64,000 nt of DNA from Galaxea fascicularis (Eukaryota > Cnidaria > Anthozoa > Scleractinia > Euphylliidae): the NCBI GenBank assembly GCA_948470475.1, contig OX419341.1, positions 21,482,135 through 21,546,134 of the forward strand, given 5' to 3'. The position numbers were made by a program, and so were the translations under genes. The notes beneath the pieces are model-generated. The model was not told the DNA's origin, did no database searches, and saw only the letters and a program-made list of their open reading frames with translations. This document shows, piece by piece, positions 36,501 to 38,099 of this stretch (the first letter of the stretch is position 1; each line of letters begins with the position of its first letter).

Positions 36501-37286
36501 ACAATCCAGTGGTCTAGAAGTGCGGGATTTTGCATTCTGAGTCGAGGTAATTTGAAATCCAATGGCATCTAGTAGGCTGTAGTTTCTCTTAGCAGGAAAC
36601 CTAATTGTACGGAAAATAGTCGACGATATTAGATCGTCCTTGAAGAGTAAAATGCTTGTCTCAGGTGCGAGACAAATGTGGATATCGTTTCAGGTCAAGG
36701 TCAGGCAACGTCAGGCAATCATGATGAGGTCTTCGCTTTTCGTTCGAACGCAAAAGGCGTTTAATGGTCTAGTTGAAAACGTTGAATGATATGCTTGTGA
36801 AGGGTAATCTTTTGTTCCTTAAAAATGAACTTCAGTTTCTATTATTTCCATTACTGTAGTCACTGTCAGTTCCTTGTATGCCATGCCATTTCCGTTGTCA
36901 CTGCCACTATCACTGTTACTGTCATGTCACTGTCACTGTCACTGTCGTTGTCACTCTTTTTTACAGCTACCCTTCCTGGTTACTTTGTGTTGAAACCAAA
37001 GAAACCAATCAGAGTAGAACAAGGTCAAGAGGCAGATGTCGAGTGCGAAGCGGAGGGTGCTAAGACAACCAATCTACAGTGGAGGAAACAAACTGGTTTG
37101 GGAGATGTTCCAGTCCTAAAGAGCATGGTGAATATTGTGAAAGACAGATCCACCAATCGCGTCAGAGCTATCCTCAAGATTTCAAATGCCCAGAAGAAAG
37201 ACAGTGGATCTTACAAATGTGTTTTGACGTTCTATGGTAAAACAATTCACAAACTTACCAGGGTAATTCTGCGAGAAACAATGTAG
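9455..37286 (+). CDS. Multi-Ig secreted protein locus (kinase-less paralogue of the downstream receptor)
   Basis: Join model: 9455-9551 (signal peptide), 16088-16396, 32856-33158, 34683-34982, 35523-35837, 36241-36546 and 36967-37286, all phase 1. This gives 1950 nt, 649 aa, with the two damaged Ig exons (15463-15734 and 33700-34096) skipped. Each Ig exon encodes one domain, alternating A-type (INCST...YACEA) and B-type (VKCESEG..LQW...YKC). The same A-B pair opens the receptor kinase at 42039-43417, so the locus looks like an expanded duplicate of that gene's 5' end. The last exon ends in a stop four residues past the usual splice point, with no membrane segment. If expressed, it would be a secreted, possibly decoy-like Ig protein. 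The Polinton lies in the intron between 16396 and 32856. It may be decaying. Confidence 0.55.
9552..10060. other. Intron start, no feature
   Basis: Intronic sequence after the signal-peptide exon. It has a short inverted motif around an oligo-T run (ttcgtttcact...cagtaaaacgaag, 9685-9760) and nothing else that I can name. Confidence 0.4.
10070..11275 (+). mobile_element. Decayed element bounded by CGTGAAACGTGA-type repeats
   Basis: Clustered words of the form cgtgaaNcgtgaa plus 'gccttttt' occur at 10090-10250 and again at 11175-11260, on both sides of a broken reading frame (10398-11029). The arrangement suggests one interspersed element with repetitive ends. The class is not identified. Confidence 0.45.
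10398..11029 (+). pseudogene. Frameshifted repeat-associated ORF
   Basis: Two frames, 10398-10592 and 10535-11029, look like one protein broken by a frameshift near 10530. The first ends with a block about Val-Glu-Asn-Leu and a ValSerHisPhe motif; the second contains CVRQRTVRQETTKFKAGTLP, a strongly coding-like block. I recall similar blocks in unannotated anthozoan proteins, which is a memory and not a search. It sits in the intron of the Ig-only locus inside the CGTGAAACGTGA-bounded element. Function is unknown. Confidence 0.4.
11775..12281 (+). CDS. Candidate type II membrane protein ORF, unknown
   Basis: A 168-codon ATG frame. Residues 1-90 are polar (Ser/Lys/Asn-rich, no signal peptide). 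A hydrophobic segment of about 25 residues follows at roughly 103-127 (LGLSAVSSLCSVLVLCVILYL), then about 40 residues with heptad-like leucines. This is the layout of an N-in anchor with a short stalk, as at the start of collagen-like or TNF-like type II proteins, but no such domain is seen downstream. It lies in the first intron of the Ig-only locus on the same strand. It could be a chance frame. Confidence 0.3.
   Translation: MRSNELNELSMSRKSAQTLTTKDKCSLTNLSGNFDTNSLGAGEYKIPVDDEIRGTKTKSSSNNSNRKAAMLGDEEPTHRSEDSCNVFTFMAPVFHFFCQYTLGLSAVSSLCSVLVLCVILYLRVFYMNVSSLSVLSTQMSDVLEKCEVFEKAMQLSVHDQRDALVKIK
12340..12700 (+). repeat. Imperfect tandem repeats, about four copies of 80-90 bp
   Basis: Units contain 'aactatcatc.t', 'cagaccacagtgttaacctgaata' and 'tatgacagc.c.actacagt' in order, strongly diverged. 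Non-coding. Confidence 0.55.
12750..13960. other. Intron, no gene
   Basis: Several short open frames are present on both strands, but none has coding-like composition or splice context. I see no structured repeat. Confidence 0.4.
13985..14402 (+). repeat. LINE/SINE-type 3' tail with microsatellite end
   Basis: The stretch ends 'aaagcgctttgagccc', 'aaagcgctatataaat' and then a (cattat)n tail at 14378-14400. The pattern AGCGCTATATAAAT plus a simple repeat is the usual 3' end of CR1/L2-type LINEs and SINEs that borrow their tails. 'cggataaggacgataaaaccggaggtc' upstream is a repeat-like block. No ORF is preserved. Confidence 0.5.
14771..14798 (-). ncRNA. Hammerhead-like core, decayed (Penelope remnant)
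   Basis: On the minus strand CTGACGA, a GATGTTG/CAACAT stem-loop and GAAAC lie in hammerhead order, with one mismatch at the base of the stem. Stem III is not evident, as in the minimal hammerheads described in Penelope-like elements. Confidence 0.35.
15284..15311 (+). ncRNA. Hammerhead-like core (Penelope remnant)
   Basis: CTGACGA at 15284-15290, a stem-loop closed by GATGTT/AACATC, then GAAAC at 15307-15311: the conserved hammerhead core in the right order. Stem I/III pairing was not established. Confidence 0.45.
15463..15734 (+). pseudogene. Ig exon A1, frameshifted
   Basis: The acceptor (ttgacag) and donor (cag|gtgaaa) are intact, and the start reads as an A-type Ig domain (GYLGQNLVINCSTNDANAS). 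The rest reads as the same domain only in another frame, ending in a normal phase-1 junction. The exon is 272 nt, not a multiple of three, and is shorter than its paralogues (300-309 nt), so a deletion in the loop after the first cysteine broke the frame. Inclusion would shift every exon downstream; skipping keeps the frame. Confidence 0.65.
16088..16396 (+). CDS. Ig exon B1
   Basis: 309 nt, phase 1 to phase 1. B-type Ig domain: RPGRPITVLEGEDARIKCEA, then LQWKKQ (core Trp), then DSAFYTCVLS (second Cys). Acceptor ttcacag, donor aaag|gtatta. The nearest paralogues are 35523-35837 and 36967-37286. It is the last exon before the nested transposons. Confidence 0.75.
16500..17206 (+). mobile_element. 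Left part of a decayed Penelope-like element
   Basis: Codes for the N-terminal region of a Penelope-type reverse transcriptase in two frames: 16540-16977, then a one-base shift near 16975 and a continuation to 17206. Readable blocks include LTDSEKSVLSKGLKF, HDKEN and WTPPEG, as in this RT family. The frame resumes at 31453, so the Polinton is inserted in this element. It is already decayed (frameshift) and lies in an intron of the Ig-only locus. Confidence 0.6.
17201..17206 (+). repeat. Target site duplication of the Polinton, left copy (CGTAAC)
   Basis: CGTAAC precedes AGTAGTTATAATAGC here and follows GCTATTATAACTACT at 31453-31458. Removing one copy with the element restores a continuous reverse-transcriptase frame across the junction. 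Confidence 0.9.
17340..17480 (+). promoter_or_regulatory. Motif-dense block in the inverted repeat
   Basis: Contains three CACGTG E-box palindromes, three 'gtccgaactt' words, a twice repeated 'acgtagggtcgtaaccctaacc' and 'ccctaaccctaa', which equals two units of the animal telomere repeat. The mirror copy is at 31175-31320. Such dense repeated motifs next to the element end may bind factors, but this is inference. Confidence 0.4.
18491..18504 (+). repeat. 14 bp target duplication of the nested Penelope element, left copy
   Basis: ATCTTTTCTCAAAG here and at 21170-21183. The undisturbed right arm of the Polinton has this word once, which confirms the duplication. Confidence 0.88.
18534..19097 (-). 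repeat. Inverted partial copy of the Penelope 3' end
   Basis: Reads on the minus strand as the last 105 or so residues of the ORF (GIY-YIG domain, ending at 18768) and the 3' UTR. I found no difference from 20602-21169 by eye. It forms a hairpin-capable pair with the main copy about 1.5 kb away. Confidence 0.85.
19097..20935 (+). CDS. Penelope-like reverse transcriptase with GIY-YIG endonuclease, 5'-truncated
   Basis: About 612 codons with no proper start: the open frame runs in from the inverted copy, so the N-terminus is missing. The reverse transcriptase copies element RNA at a nicked target. Fingers block DDIVITKPDKGSGVVIMDK, motif A DVSSLFTNVP, motif B GVAMGSPLGPLMANAF, motif C YVDD and the following LPFLGM are all present. 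The last 110 residues hold a GIY-YIG nuclease with its family-typical zinc-like CDLCDAGYVGYT and an EHK block. The core residues look intact, so damage is limited to the 5' truncation. It lies on the plus strand inside the Polinton left repeat. Confidence 0.88.
   Translation, partial: YWKLEPKLEDSNERELAAATLRSIALNYSERKGPTPPKAMLRAISQLKKRDDIVITKPDKGSGVVIMDKSDYVRLLKESSINDEEKFAPVSLERPRTRGRPPKFYHPLLQKEKELTSTVQKILPKNIADSVVQKGSRLAHLYGLPKTHKKKLAMRPILSATGTYNYKLAKWLDEKLKPLSVNDHTVGDIFVFADELREIKIKEHDVLVSYDVSSLFTNVPVDETIESIAERAFENDWFNKEHDLNITKQALIELLRIATKNQLFQFEGNLYEQVDGVAMGSPLGPLMANAFMCNIEKQLETENKMPAFYKRYVDDTLSAMPDVEAAIDFLTTLNNSHPSIDFTMELEENGRLPFLGMNVIRNGCYLNTTVYRKPTDTGLLLHYHSHVDARYKRSLINTMLNRAFKLSSTWKAFHEECERLKVIFSRLCYPEDLVQSTIRLFVNSKVSEESRTHVDEKRGDPIRVVLPFKDQKSANAVRRQLADLSRKISVDITPVYTSKKIKEEIRVREEKPPLVSQQCVVYQFKCDLCDAGYVGYTCRHLHQRIEEHKGATIGDHLREKHALEPNNIAKSFRILRKCQNKFDCLIFEMFFIKELKPSLNKQSDSIRAKLFV
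21111..21145 (+). ncRNA. Degenerate hammerhead-like motif at the Penelope 3' end
   Basis: A GACC/GGTC stem-loop followed by GAAAC lies in hammerhead order, but the CTGANGA box is altered to TTGAAAA. The inverted copy is near 18558-18592. It is a structural remnant at best. Confidence 0.25.
21170..21183 (+). repeat. 14 bp target duplication of the Penelope element, right copy
   Basis: ATCTTTTCTCAAAG, identical to 18491-18504. The Polinton left repeat resumes directly after it. Confidence 0.88.
21640..22128 (+). repeat. Minisatellite, about 15 copies of a 32 bp unit
   Basis: Units share the invariant blocks AAGTCGCCCT and AACAAGGTCGAA with a variable 5-base middle (TGATG, TTGCG, CTCGC, TGATA). 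The array starts about 75 bp inside the left inverted repeat and stops before the first promoter. There is no counterpart at the right end. It could act in replication, packaging or transcription, or be selfish expansion; sequence alone cannot decide. Confidence 0.85.
22199..22205 (+). promoter_or_regulatory. TATA box of the left Polinton gene block
   Basis: TATAAAA, 40 nt before the first ATG of the block (22245). It is the only good TATA box seen upstream of the integrase/capsid genes, so it may drive all of them. Confidence 0.5.
22245..22535 (+). CDS. Small Polinton protein, unknown (possibly frameshifted)
   Basis: 96 codons from an ATG 40 nt after a TATA box, which favours a real first gene. 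Cysteine- and aromatic-rich; contains DPMNSGRLLSVYFYMDQC and a Tyr/Pro-rich end. Coding-like sequence continues in the next frame (22436-22765), so the two may be one protein of about 170 residues broken by a frameshift near 22475. No family is recognised. Confidence 0.35.
   Translation: MDRVYFLLVRTCARRCFSRYTWHPLPCESWSVLLNELDPMNSGRLLSVYFYMDQCNAKFTEQYEFHRKLRSAYPTHYPSVWWMSWQIIKSLWTNIL
22436..22765 (+). CDS. Small Polinton ORF, second part, unknown
   Basis: The open frame has no ATG near its start; it can be read from 22436 after a stop. The middle (VDVVADYKKPVDEHFVIIW) is coding-like and the end is acidic (Glu/Asp-rich). It overlaps the integrase start by about 90 nt in another frame. It is either the continuation of the 22245 ORF or a separate small protein. 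Confidence 0.3.
   Translation: MPSKVKECLSYTLSFCLVDVVADYKKPVDEHFVIIWFSTMGSAASRLCESSTPTVSLSDICQRMRCLVACCGGEVHIELKDDIDNHEEKNTKEEDDPQSDEPTIRETVL
22677..23810 (+). CDS. Polinton integrase (RVE family) with C-terminal chromodomain
   Basis: 377 codons from the first ATG; starts at 22719 or 22734 are equally possible and fit better the short N-termini usual in the family. It joins element ends to target DNA, giving the 6 bp duplication. An N-terminal helical region is followed by the catalytic core with the DDE triad: Asp in WQADLVDMQ, Asp in LQTDAGTEF, Glu in KAQVVERFNRT. A C-terminal SH3-like part (FKVGDQVKISK) is followed by a chromodomain (EKVLKHRGKG...VHWKGWPKKYDSWIP) with its aromatic residues present, which may steer insertion to modified chromatin. 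The ortholog type is C. elegans F54H12.3. It looks intact. The stop overlaps the next ATG (ATGA). Confidence 0.92.
   Translation: MTSTITKRKTQKKKMTRNQMNRLLEKLYYEVDRPSALGGVDKLYRAARRYGLKRSQVLSWLQGQPGYTLHKPARKHFRRNRVLVFDIDAQWQADLVDMQSLSRWNKGYKYLLTCIDILSKYAWVIPLKSKTGSSLVAAFRNIFEQGRKPLKLQTDAGTEFKNKVFQTFLKNENVHHFVTYNETKAQVVERFNRTLKQLMWRMFTTTSSYHYLDKLDRLVNDNYNQNFHRSIKMKPADVTVHNAREVWKTLYQDQRKPAKYKFKVGDQVKISKHKRIFEKGYLPSWTEETFTVAQRVPRDPPVYRLKEADGELIQGTFYEFELQKVIETAHHLFGIEKVLKHRGKGANKEVLVHWKGWPKKYDSWIPYNQLVALQKQT
23807..24661 (+). CDS. Polinton virion-type protein, tandem paralogue 1
   Basis: 284 codons, overlapping the integrase stop by 4 nt (ATGA). It opens with NNFYVTLPSNASSN and QIHLKDGEDWEVGLHHIVYP and ends with a block GIVNVVLHFRRRSS. 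The next gene has the same opening and ending, so the two are tandem duplicates. I recall this protein type as frequent in animal Polintons, encoded beside the capsid genes. A jelly-roll penton-like role is a reasonable guess but not shown by any motif here. No catalytic motif is seen. It appears intact. Confidence 0.75.
   Translation: MTADNNFYVTLPSNASSNLFLTNSKSSYRVALPQQIHLKDGEDWEVGLHHIVYPLSWFDVPGGCQHSHVLVRRSDNFNRFTLPEGKYRTALDVTEGILQCLNNDDSPSKPKITVDEEWNVTLNSLEEEIMFTVSTARALGWITDQHTVKPGIRLNKEVSLIPIDKFGHDWCVIPPQTSITFPGLFTIPFSLSLCPCKQTLLQVQTNLVEPWQVGDKRLPLLHEMVPNGTFRETVLEEKEHVVYLPLRTKIFQTVEIYLTGGCGQRLSFLDGIVNVVLHFRRRSS
24658..25542 (+). CDS. Polinton virion-type protein, tandem paralogue 2
   Basis: 294 codons, overlapping the previous stop by 4 nt (ATGA). 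Start NSFYMVLTSDASLD, then QLHLSEDWEVAMTRIIYPYTW, and an end GTVRVTLHFRRRAIL, all parallel to paralogue 1; the middle is diverged. Both keep full length, so each may have its own virion role, for example two different vertex or spike subunits (inference). It appears intact. Confidence 0.75.
   Translation: MTNSFYMVLTSDASLDQYPENKPSEFKMQLPSQLHLSEDWEVAMTRIIYPYTWQNVRNNQLSYTLLCKAGPVPWSMSIHLPRGIYRTVKDVIDGMLMGLHNALKDLYLKSEETITSLGGNECFYIYEKAQHYFELRLPTAWYVTLPKTLARALGYLNHKNQLPALYQIQSSPLVELKPDQSITLLTTTTTLARKEDLVWGMLSRHSFQTMYVYSDLIESQVVGDAQANVLRILVARGQPGDTVTEEVKQPTYHSLRTSVFSSVAIHIRGDTGQPITFVSGTVRVTLHFRRRAIL
25544..26002 (+). CDS. Basic, glycine-rich minor virion protein candidate
   Basis: 152 codons from the ATG one base after the previous stop. 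A Tyr/Gln-rich start is followed by GNGLGGMFRSLFRTATPFLK, an amphipathic helix region, then an Ala/Lys-rich stretch and a basic C-terminus (KRAYKRTIKA, KKRRTSH) like a nuclear localisation signal. The order Gly-rich, amphipathic, basic resembles adenovirus-type minor core or membrane-active proteins, and this type is common in cnidarian Polintons as I remember them. Function is inference. Confidence 0.65.
   Translation: MLLPMNHQFYPYHQQVIPFPQQGRGDISIYGGTHPYGQGGNGLGGMFRSLFRTATPFLKTTAKNVGKRLLNTGLETGMQIVQDVMNGQPLKAAAKSRTKAAGKSLLTGTIDDIAQQGRGKRAYKRTIKAKPFSTHPIKKRRTSHSTFKTIFD
26005..27204 (+). CDS. Polinton major capsid protein, frameshifted near the C-terminus
   Basis: 399 codons in the first frame. 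The start SLELFQVPVTDVSIVSSKWL, then NPIEFVI and YIDINKTELRLVVKI, is the signature of the F54H12.2-like double jelly-roll capsid family of Polintons. Typical members end with a further beta-rich block. Here that block is present in the next frame from about 27188 to 27337. A run of four C at 27184-27187 is the likely site of a one-base insertion, which makes the first frame stop early. Either this copy is dead for capsid assembly or the base is a sequencing error. It is followed 10 nt after the second-frame stop by the protease start. Confidence 0.85.
   Translation: MASAHPLSAPGGNSSLELFQVPVTDVSIVSSKWLDYEPVQTGTNPIEFVIKPLKDYIDINKTELRLVVKITKQDGSATGEGKKYTLVNNTLHSIVKQFTIKINETLVTEQSDTQAYNAYIKTLLNFTEQAKKSYLTKALYYKDTAGHMDEVDNTADNNQGLVKRATFTNNGAEVGLVGVPLCDVFNMDKLLLDGLEIKVKVDLNSDAFVLMGGETPNNCKLKIASSTLRIRTVRVADSTKLEHKEIMQGHEGSAALPAIYTLTRTPTHAKIIPQGVLNHTETDLFHGLIPQCIIFGMVRNDGYNGNLGRNPFNFQLFGLQDIRPTVNGEETPYSALDLRGGKKIDGYNTLFSGSGEMNCGHGLDIDREDWENGYGLFRFDLTPAGSGHPSHLIPHASNG
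27348..27878 (+). CDS. Adenain-like cysteine protease (capsid maturation)
   Basis: About 176 codons from an ATG at 27348; an upstream in-frame start at 27291 exists but overlaps the capsid tail. The family cuts virion precursor proteins during assembly. Catalytic His in THWVAMYF, Asp in EFFDSYG and Cys in DVCGDYCLFYL are present in the order of the C48/adenain fold, and PVLAPLIRGVFPSDKLP is the usual N-terminal block. The last 20 or so codons (SEQQGCKSFQCCRKQ) belong to a duplicated 108 bp segment. Poly(A) signals overlap the stop. Confidence 0.88.
   Translation: MHTTLELWQACLCDPVLAPLIRGVFPSDKLPVINAYPASLIANTDPHDKPGTHWVAMYFESPHESEFFDSYGFPPETYNMDTFILRQATYYNDKPLQGLDSDVCGDYCLFYLLHRARNVDMNTIQSKFKRYDSQWNDAQVAKSVHTYFHSMTKIKKETFLQSEQQGCKSFQCCRKQ
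27874..27879 (+). terminator. Poly(A) signal of the left Polinton gene block
   Basis: AATAAA overlapping the protease stop, with further AATAAA words at 27986-27996 in the duplicated copy. It is the first such signal at a gene end in the Polinton. Confidence 0.5.
28008..28015 (+). promoter_or_regulatory. TATA box of the right Polinton gene block
   Basis: TATATATA about 80 nt before the ATPase ATG at 28094, directly after the poly(A) words of the preceding block. Confidence 0.5.
28094..28771 (+). CDS. Genome-packaging ATPase (FtsK-HerA/A32 family)
   Basis: 225 codons, ATG about 80 nt after a TATA box. It would pump element DNA into capsids. Walker A GPSQCGKTTFTRQ is at residues 14-26 and Walker B GIIVLDDLM near residue 80; a later block CDVTCIYLTQNLF carries the sensor Gln-Asn typical of the family. 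The length matches Polinton ATPases. It appears intact. It is followed 4 nt later by the next ATG. Confidence 0.9.
   Translation: MSQFKCPSSIIIAGPSQCGKTTFTRQLLRHADCLFERPIRKIVYCYGHWQDSFREMGNQVTLVEGIPEDISTLFPSHCRPGIIVLDDLMRNCSGDERILDLFTKVSHHCDVTCIYLTQNLFPPGKFSRSISLNAHYIIAFNNPRDTLGFRTLAQQAFAGQVPYVWESFQDATSQPYGYLMLDLHPRTPVTLRLRSNILPLSQTYPVVYVNKKTHKTNDPLAVDCS
28776..29216 (+). CDS. Basic Polinton protein with hydrophobic C-terminus
   Basis: 146 codons, ATG 4 nt after the ATPase stop. Arg/Lys/Asn-rich start, a middle HANRGQIEAIGEIALNLLKG, a lysine tract (KKPSLKKKKE), and an Ala/Leu-rich end (GGFLPALAALIAPLAVDLLG). I recall the end block from unannotated Polinton-linked proteins of cnidarians. The basic part could bind DNA and the hydrophobic end could act on membranes; both are inference. 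Confidence 0.65.
   Translation: MTSHASYRAARQTNQRGGNMVLRSGKTTKQKRQLSNGSKVNQHLPFLCTCFNSNGKQRKEMIAHANRGQIEAIGEIALNLLKGNILVPSSSFQRLKPHKTKLLYLTRKKPSLKKKKEVLNQQGGFLPALAALIAPLAVDLLGKVLK
29213..29761 (+). CDS. Pro/Thr-rich Polinton protein, unknown
   Basis: 182 codons, overlapping the previous stop by 4 nt (ATGA). Residues 1-75 look helical and end with DQKVTLLDQLLQRYQGLSK; 76-150 are Pro/Thr/Lys low complexity; the C-terminus is basic with RTPLVARLRSNRQW. A similar two-part layout occurs in other Polintons as I remember them, but I cannot give a function. The stop lies 9 nt before the right inverted repeat. Confidence 0.6.
   Translation: MKHAQKMLLVPEQLLQSIETEHRLTTPPQLTTLTRLDRDMKSIMDSSLPEDQKVTLLDQLLQRYQGLSKQMKSESIVKPTVVLPTPTPRATATTPKKTQPPLTSQVKITKQPPRKLPATPVATTRSKIPVSIETPPSPQEPTVHEWMMETPPDSVRKSVKRSYKARTPLVARLRSNRQWEPY
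29771..31452 (-). repeat. Right terminal inverted repeat of the Polinton
   Basis: 1682 bp, uninterrupted; reverse complement of the left arm. It ends GCTATTATAACTACT followed by the CGTAAC duplication. An AATAAA at 29838-29843, just inside, can serve the last gene block as a poly(A) signal. The open frames in it (for example 31024-31417) have no coding features. Confidence 0.9.
31453..31458 (+). repeat. Target site duplication of the Polinton, right copy (CGTAAC)
   Basis: Second copy of CGTAAC; see 17201-17206. Confidence 0.9.
32006..32030 (+). ncRNA. Hammerhead-like core in the Penelope 3' UTR
   Basis: CTGACGA, a GGGC/GCTC stem-loop and GAAAC in hammerhead order. It lies 3' of the deleted reverse transcriptase, as expected for Penelope hammerheads. 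Confidence 0.5.
32099..32855. other. Intron, no gene
   Basis: Intron between the Penelope remnant and Ig exon A2. No structured repeat or exon is seen; there is a 'tgttgctatggcaaca' inverted motif near 32450. Confidence 0.4.
32856..33158 (+). CDS. Ig exon A2
   Basis: 303 nt, phase 1 to 1. A-type Ig: GHMGQNVAINCSTNDEDAEVSLL, ERKPAAYKLLKRKQVFRILN, DAGIYACEATD, then an end block IRWPHFTGYF. A-type domains lack the usual core Trp after the first Cys. Acceptor tttcag, donor caag|gtaagc. Confidence 0.78.
33159..33699. other. Intron, no feature
   Basis: Intron between Ig exons A2 and B2. A perfect short inverted motif (agagaggataaaaatcctctct-like, 33352-33378) is present; nothing else. Confidence 0.4.
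33700..34096 (+). pseudogene. Ig exon B2, broken by internal duplication and a one-base loss
   Basis: A normal acceptor (ttccacag) and start (YFVVRPRRPVIVQQGQQTEVNCES), then an 89 bp segment (from cagctacaatggc at 33804) is repeated at 33893 and brings stops. Further on, a one-base loss near 34020 changes the frame again; the end still reads as a B domain in the shifted frame with a phase-1 donor. The length of 397 nt equals 309 + 89 - 1, so both lesions are explained. Inclusion gives a truncated protein; skipping keeps the frame. Confidence 0.75.
33804..33981 (+). repeat. 89 bp tandem duplication inside an Ig exon
   Basis: Two copies of an 89 bp unit, nearly identical, in exon B2, with a small 'tatggtgactct' stutter at the junction. 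Confidence 0.8.
34097..34682. other. Intron, no feature
   Basis: Intron between B2 and A3. Open frames on both strands at 34199-34562 overlap each other and have no coding support. Confidence 0.35.
34683..34982 (+). CDS. Ig exon A3
   Basis: 300 nt, phase 1 to 1. GYLRQSLVINCSTSNENATVSLL, TERKPDAKRLRRKGQVF, DAGFYACEAK, IRWPPGTGFLIL. Acceptor tttaacag, donor aaag|gtaagt. Confidence 0.78.
35523..35837 (+). CDS. Ig exon B3
   Basis: 315 nt, phase 1 to 1. KPGRPIFVHEGQKTKVKCES, LQWKMQ, DDRWYKCEQV. Acceptor ctttcag, donor aaag|gtatct. The intron before it (34983-35522) shows nothing notable. Confidence 0.78.
35838..36240. other. Intron, no feature
   Basis: Intron between B3 and A4; no repeat or exon is seen. 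Confidence 0.4.
36241..36546 (+). CDS. Ig exon A4
   Basis: 306 nt, phase 1 to 1. GYLGLNLVINCSTNDKDASVSLL, TERKPAANKVLKTGQVF, DAGRYTCEATN, IQWSRSAGFCIL. Acceptor tctggacag, donor cgag|gtaatt. The next intron holds a (CACTGT)-rich stretch at 36850-36960. Confidence 0.78.
36967..37286 (+). CDS. Ig exon B4, terminal exon with stop
   Basis: 320 nt from a ttttttacag acceptor to TAG. B-type Ig: KPKKPIRVEQGQEADVECEA, LQWRKQ, DSGSYKCVLT. Where other B exons end in AAAG|GT, here the sequence reads on for four codons to a stop, and no donor consensus is left. So the transcript most likely ends here and the product has no membrane anchor. I see no clear AATAAA in the next 300 bp. Confidence 0.72.
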
Positions 37287-37469
37287 GATGGCAACAAATG
37301 ACCGAGATGGATATATTAGTCTGCTCTATTGCGTCCGTTTGTGTTTTAGTTTATTGTTTGTTAACTTTAAAGAGTTATAATGTAAAAATAGTTATATAGC
37401 AGTATATAAAACGTTTAATGTCCATTGGCAGTACAGTTCAGTTATAGTGATGGCACAATTTTTTGAGCA

Positions 37470-37480
37470 TAATAATAATG

Positions 37481-37531
<51 letters not shown>

Positions 37532-37541
37532 TAAATAATAA
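37470..37541 (+). repeat. (AAT)n microsatellite
   Basis: About 23 units of AAT with one GAT interruption. It lies in the gap after the Ig-only locus. Confidence 0.95.
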
Positions 37542-37744
37542 AAATTTGCATAGCGACCTTGAAAGACTCGAGATTAAATGTCCCAACGTTGCAGAAGTCA
37601 GCACTGCTTGGCACAGCTACTATCTTGCGAACGGTTCTCTCTGTCTGAGGTTATGGACTTGATGGAGAGAACGATTAATTACAAGAGCTCCAGTACTAAC
37701 GTTTATTGTGACAAGTAAAGGATAATAATGATATTAAATGATAG

Positions 37745-38097
37745 TGATGGTGATAATATGTTGGATTTTTGAGGAGAGAGAGAGAAACCGGAGTACCCAG
37801 AGAACAACTCTGGGAGCGGAGGAGAGAACCAATTCAGCCCACTTTTGACGCCGAGTCCAGGAATCGAAACCGGGCATGGGCGTAGCCAGTTTTCAAAGGG
37901 GCGGGGGGAGGGGCACACTGTGTCAAACACAGGGTACTCCCCAGATTATCACCTGAATATAGTAGGTTATTTGCTTAAAAAAAGGCTTACAAAGGTTGGG
38001 TCACGGGCACTCCAGGACCCCCCTTCCCCTAACTACTCCTTTGCTGGGACACATTAGTGGCGAGCGCTCTTACCACTACGCGAACTCTGCCCCCAGT
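37745..38097 (-). repeat. tRNA-derived SINE-like copy, minus strand
   Basis: On the minus strand an A-box-like GTAGTGGTAAGAGC (near 38055-38080) and, further on, a B-box-like GGTTTCGATTCC (near 37858-37870) followed by 'ggactcggcgtc' occur, interrupted by about 150 bp. The same GGTTTCGATCC...GGACTCGGCGTCAC block occurs on the plus strand at 61500, so it is an interspersed family. Confidence 0.45.
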
Positions 38098-38099
38098 CA

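Noticed and set aside
37447..37662. Poly-asparagine ORF
   Set aside because: It is the translation of the (AAT)n microsatellite.
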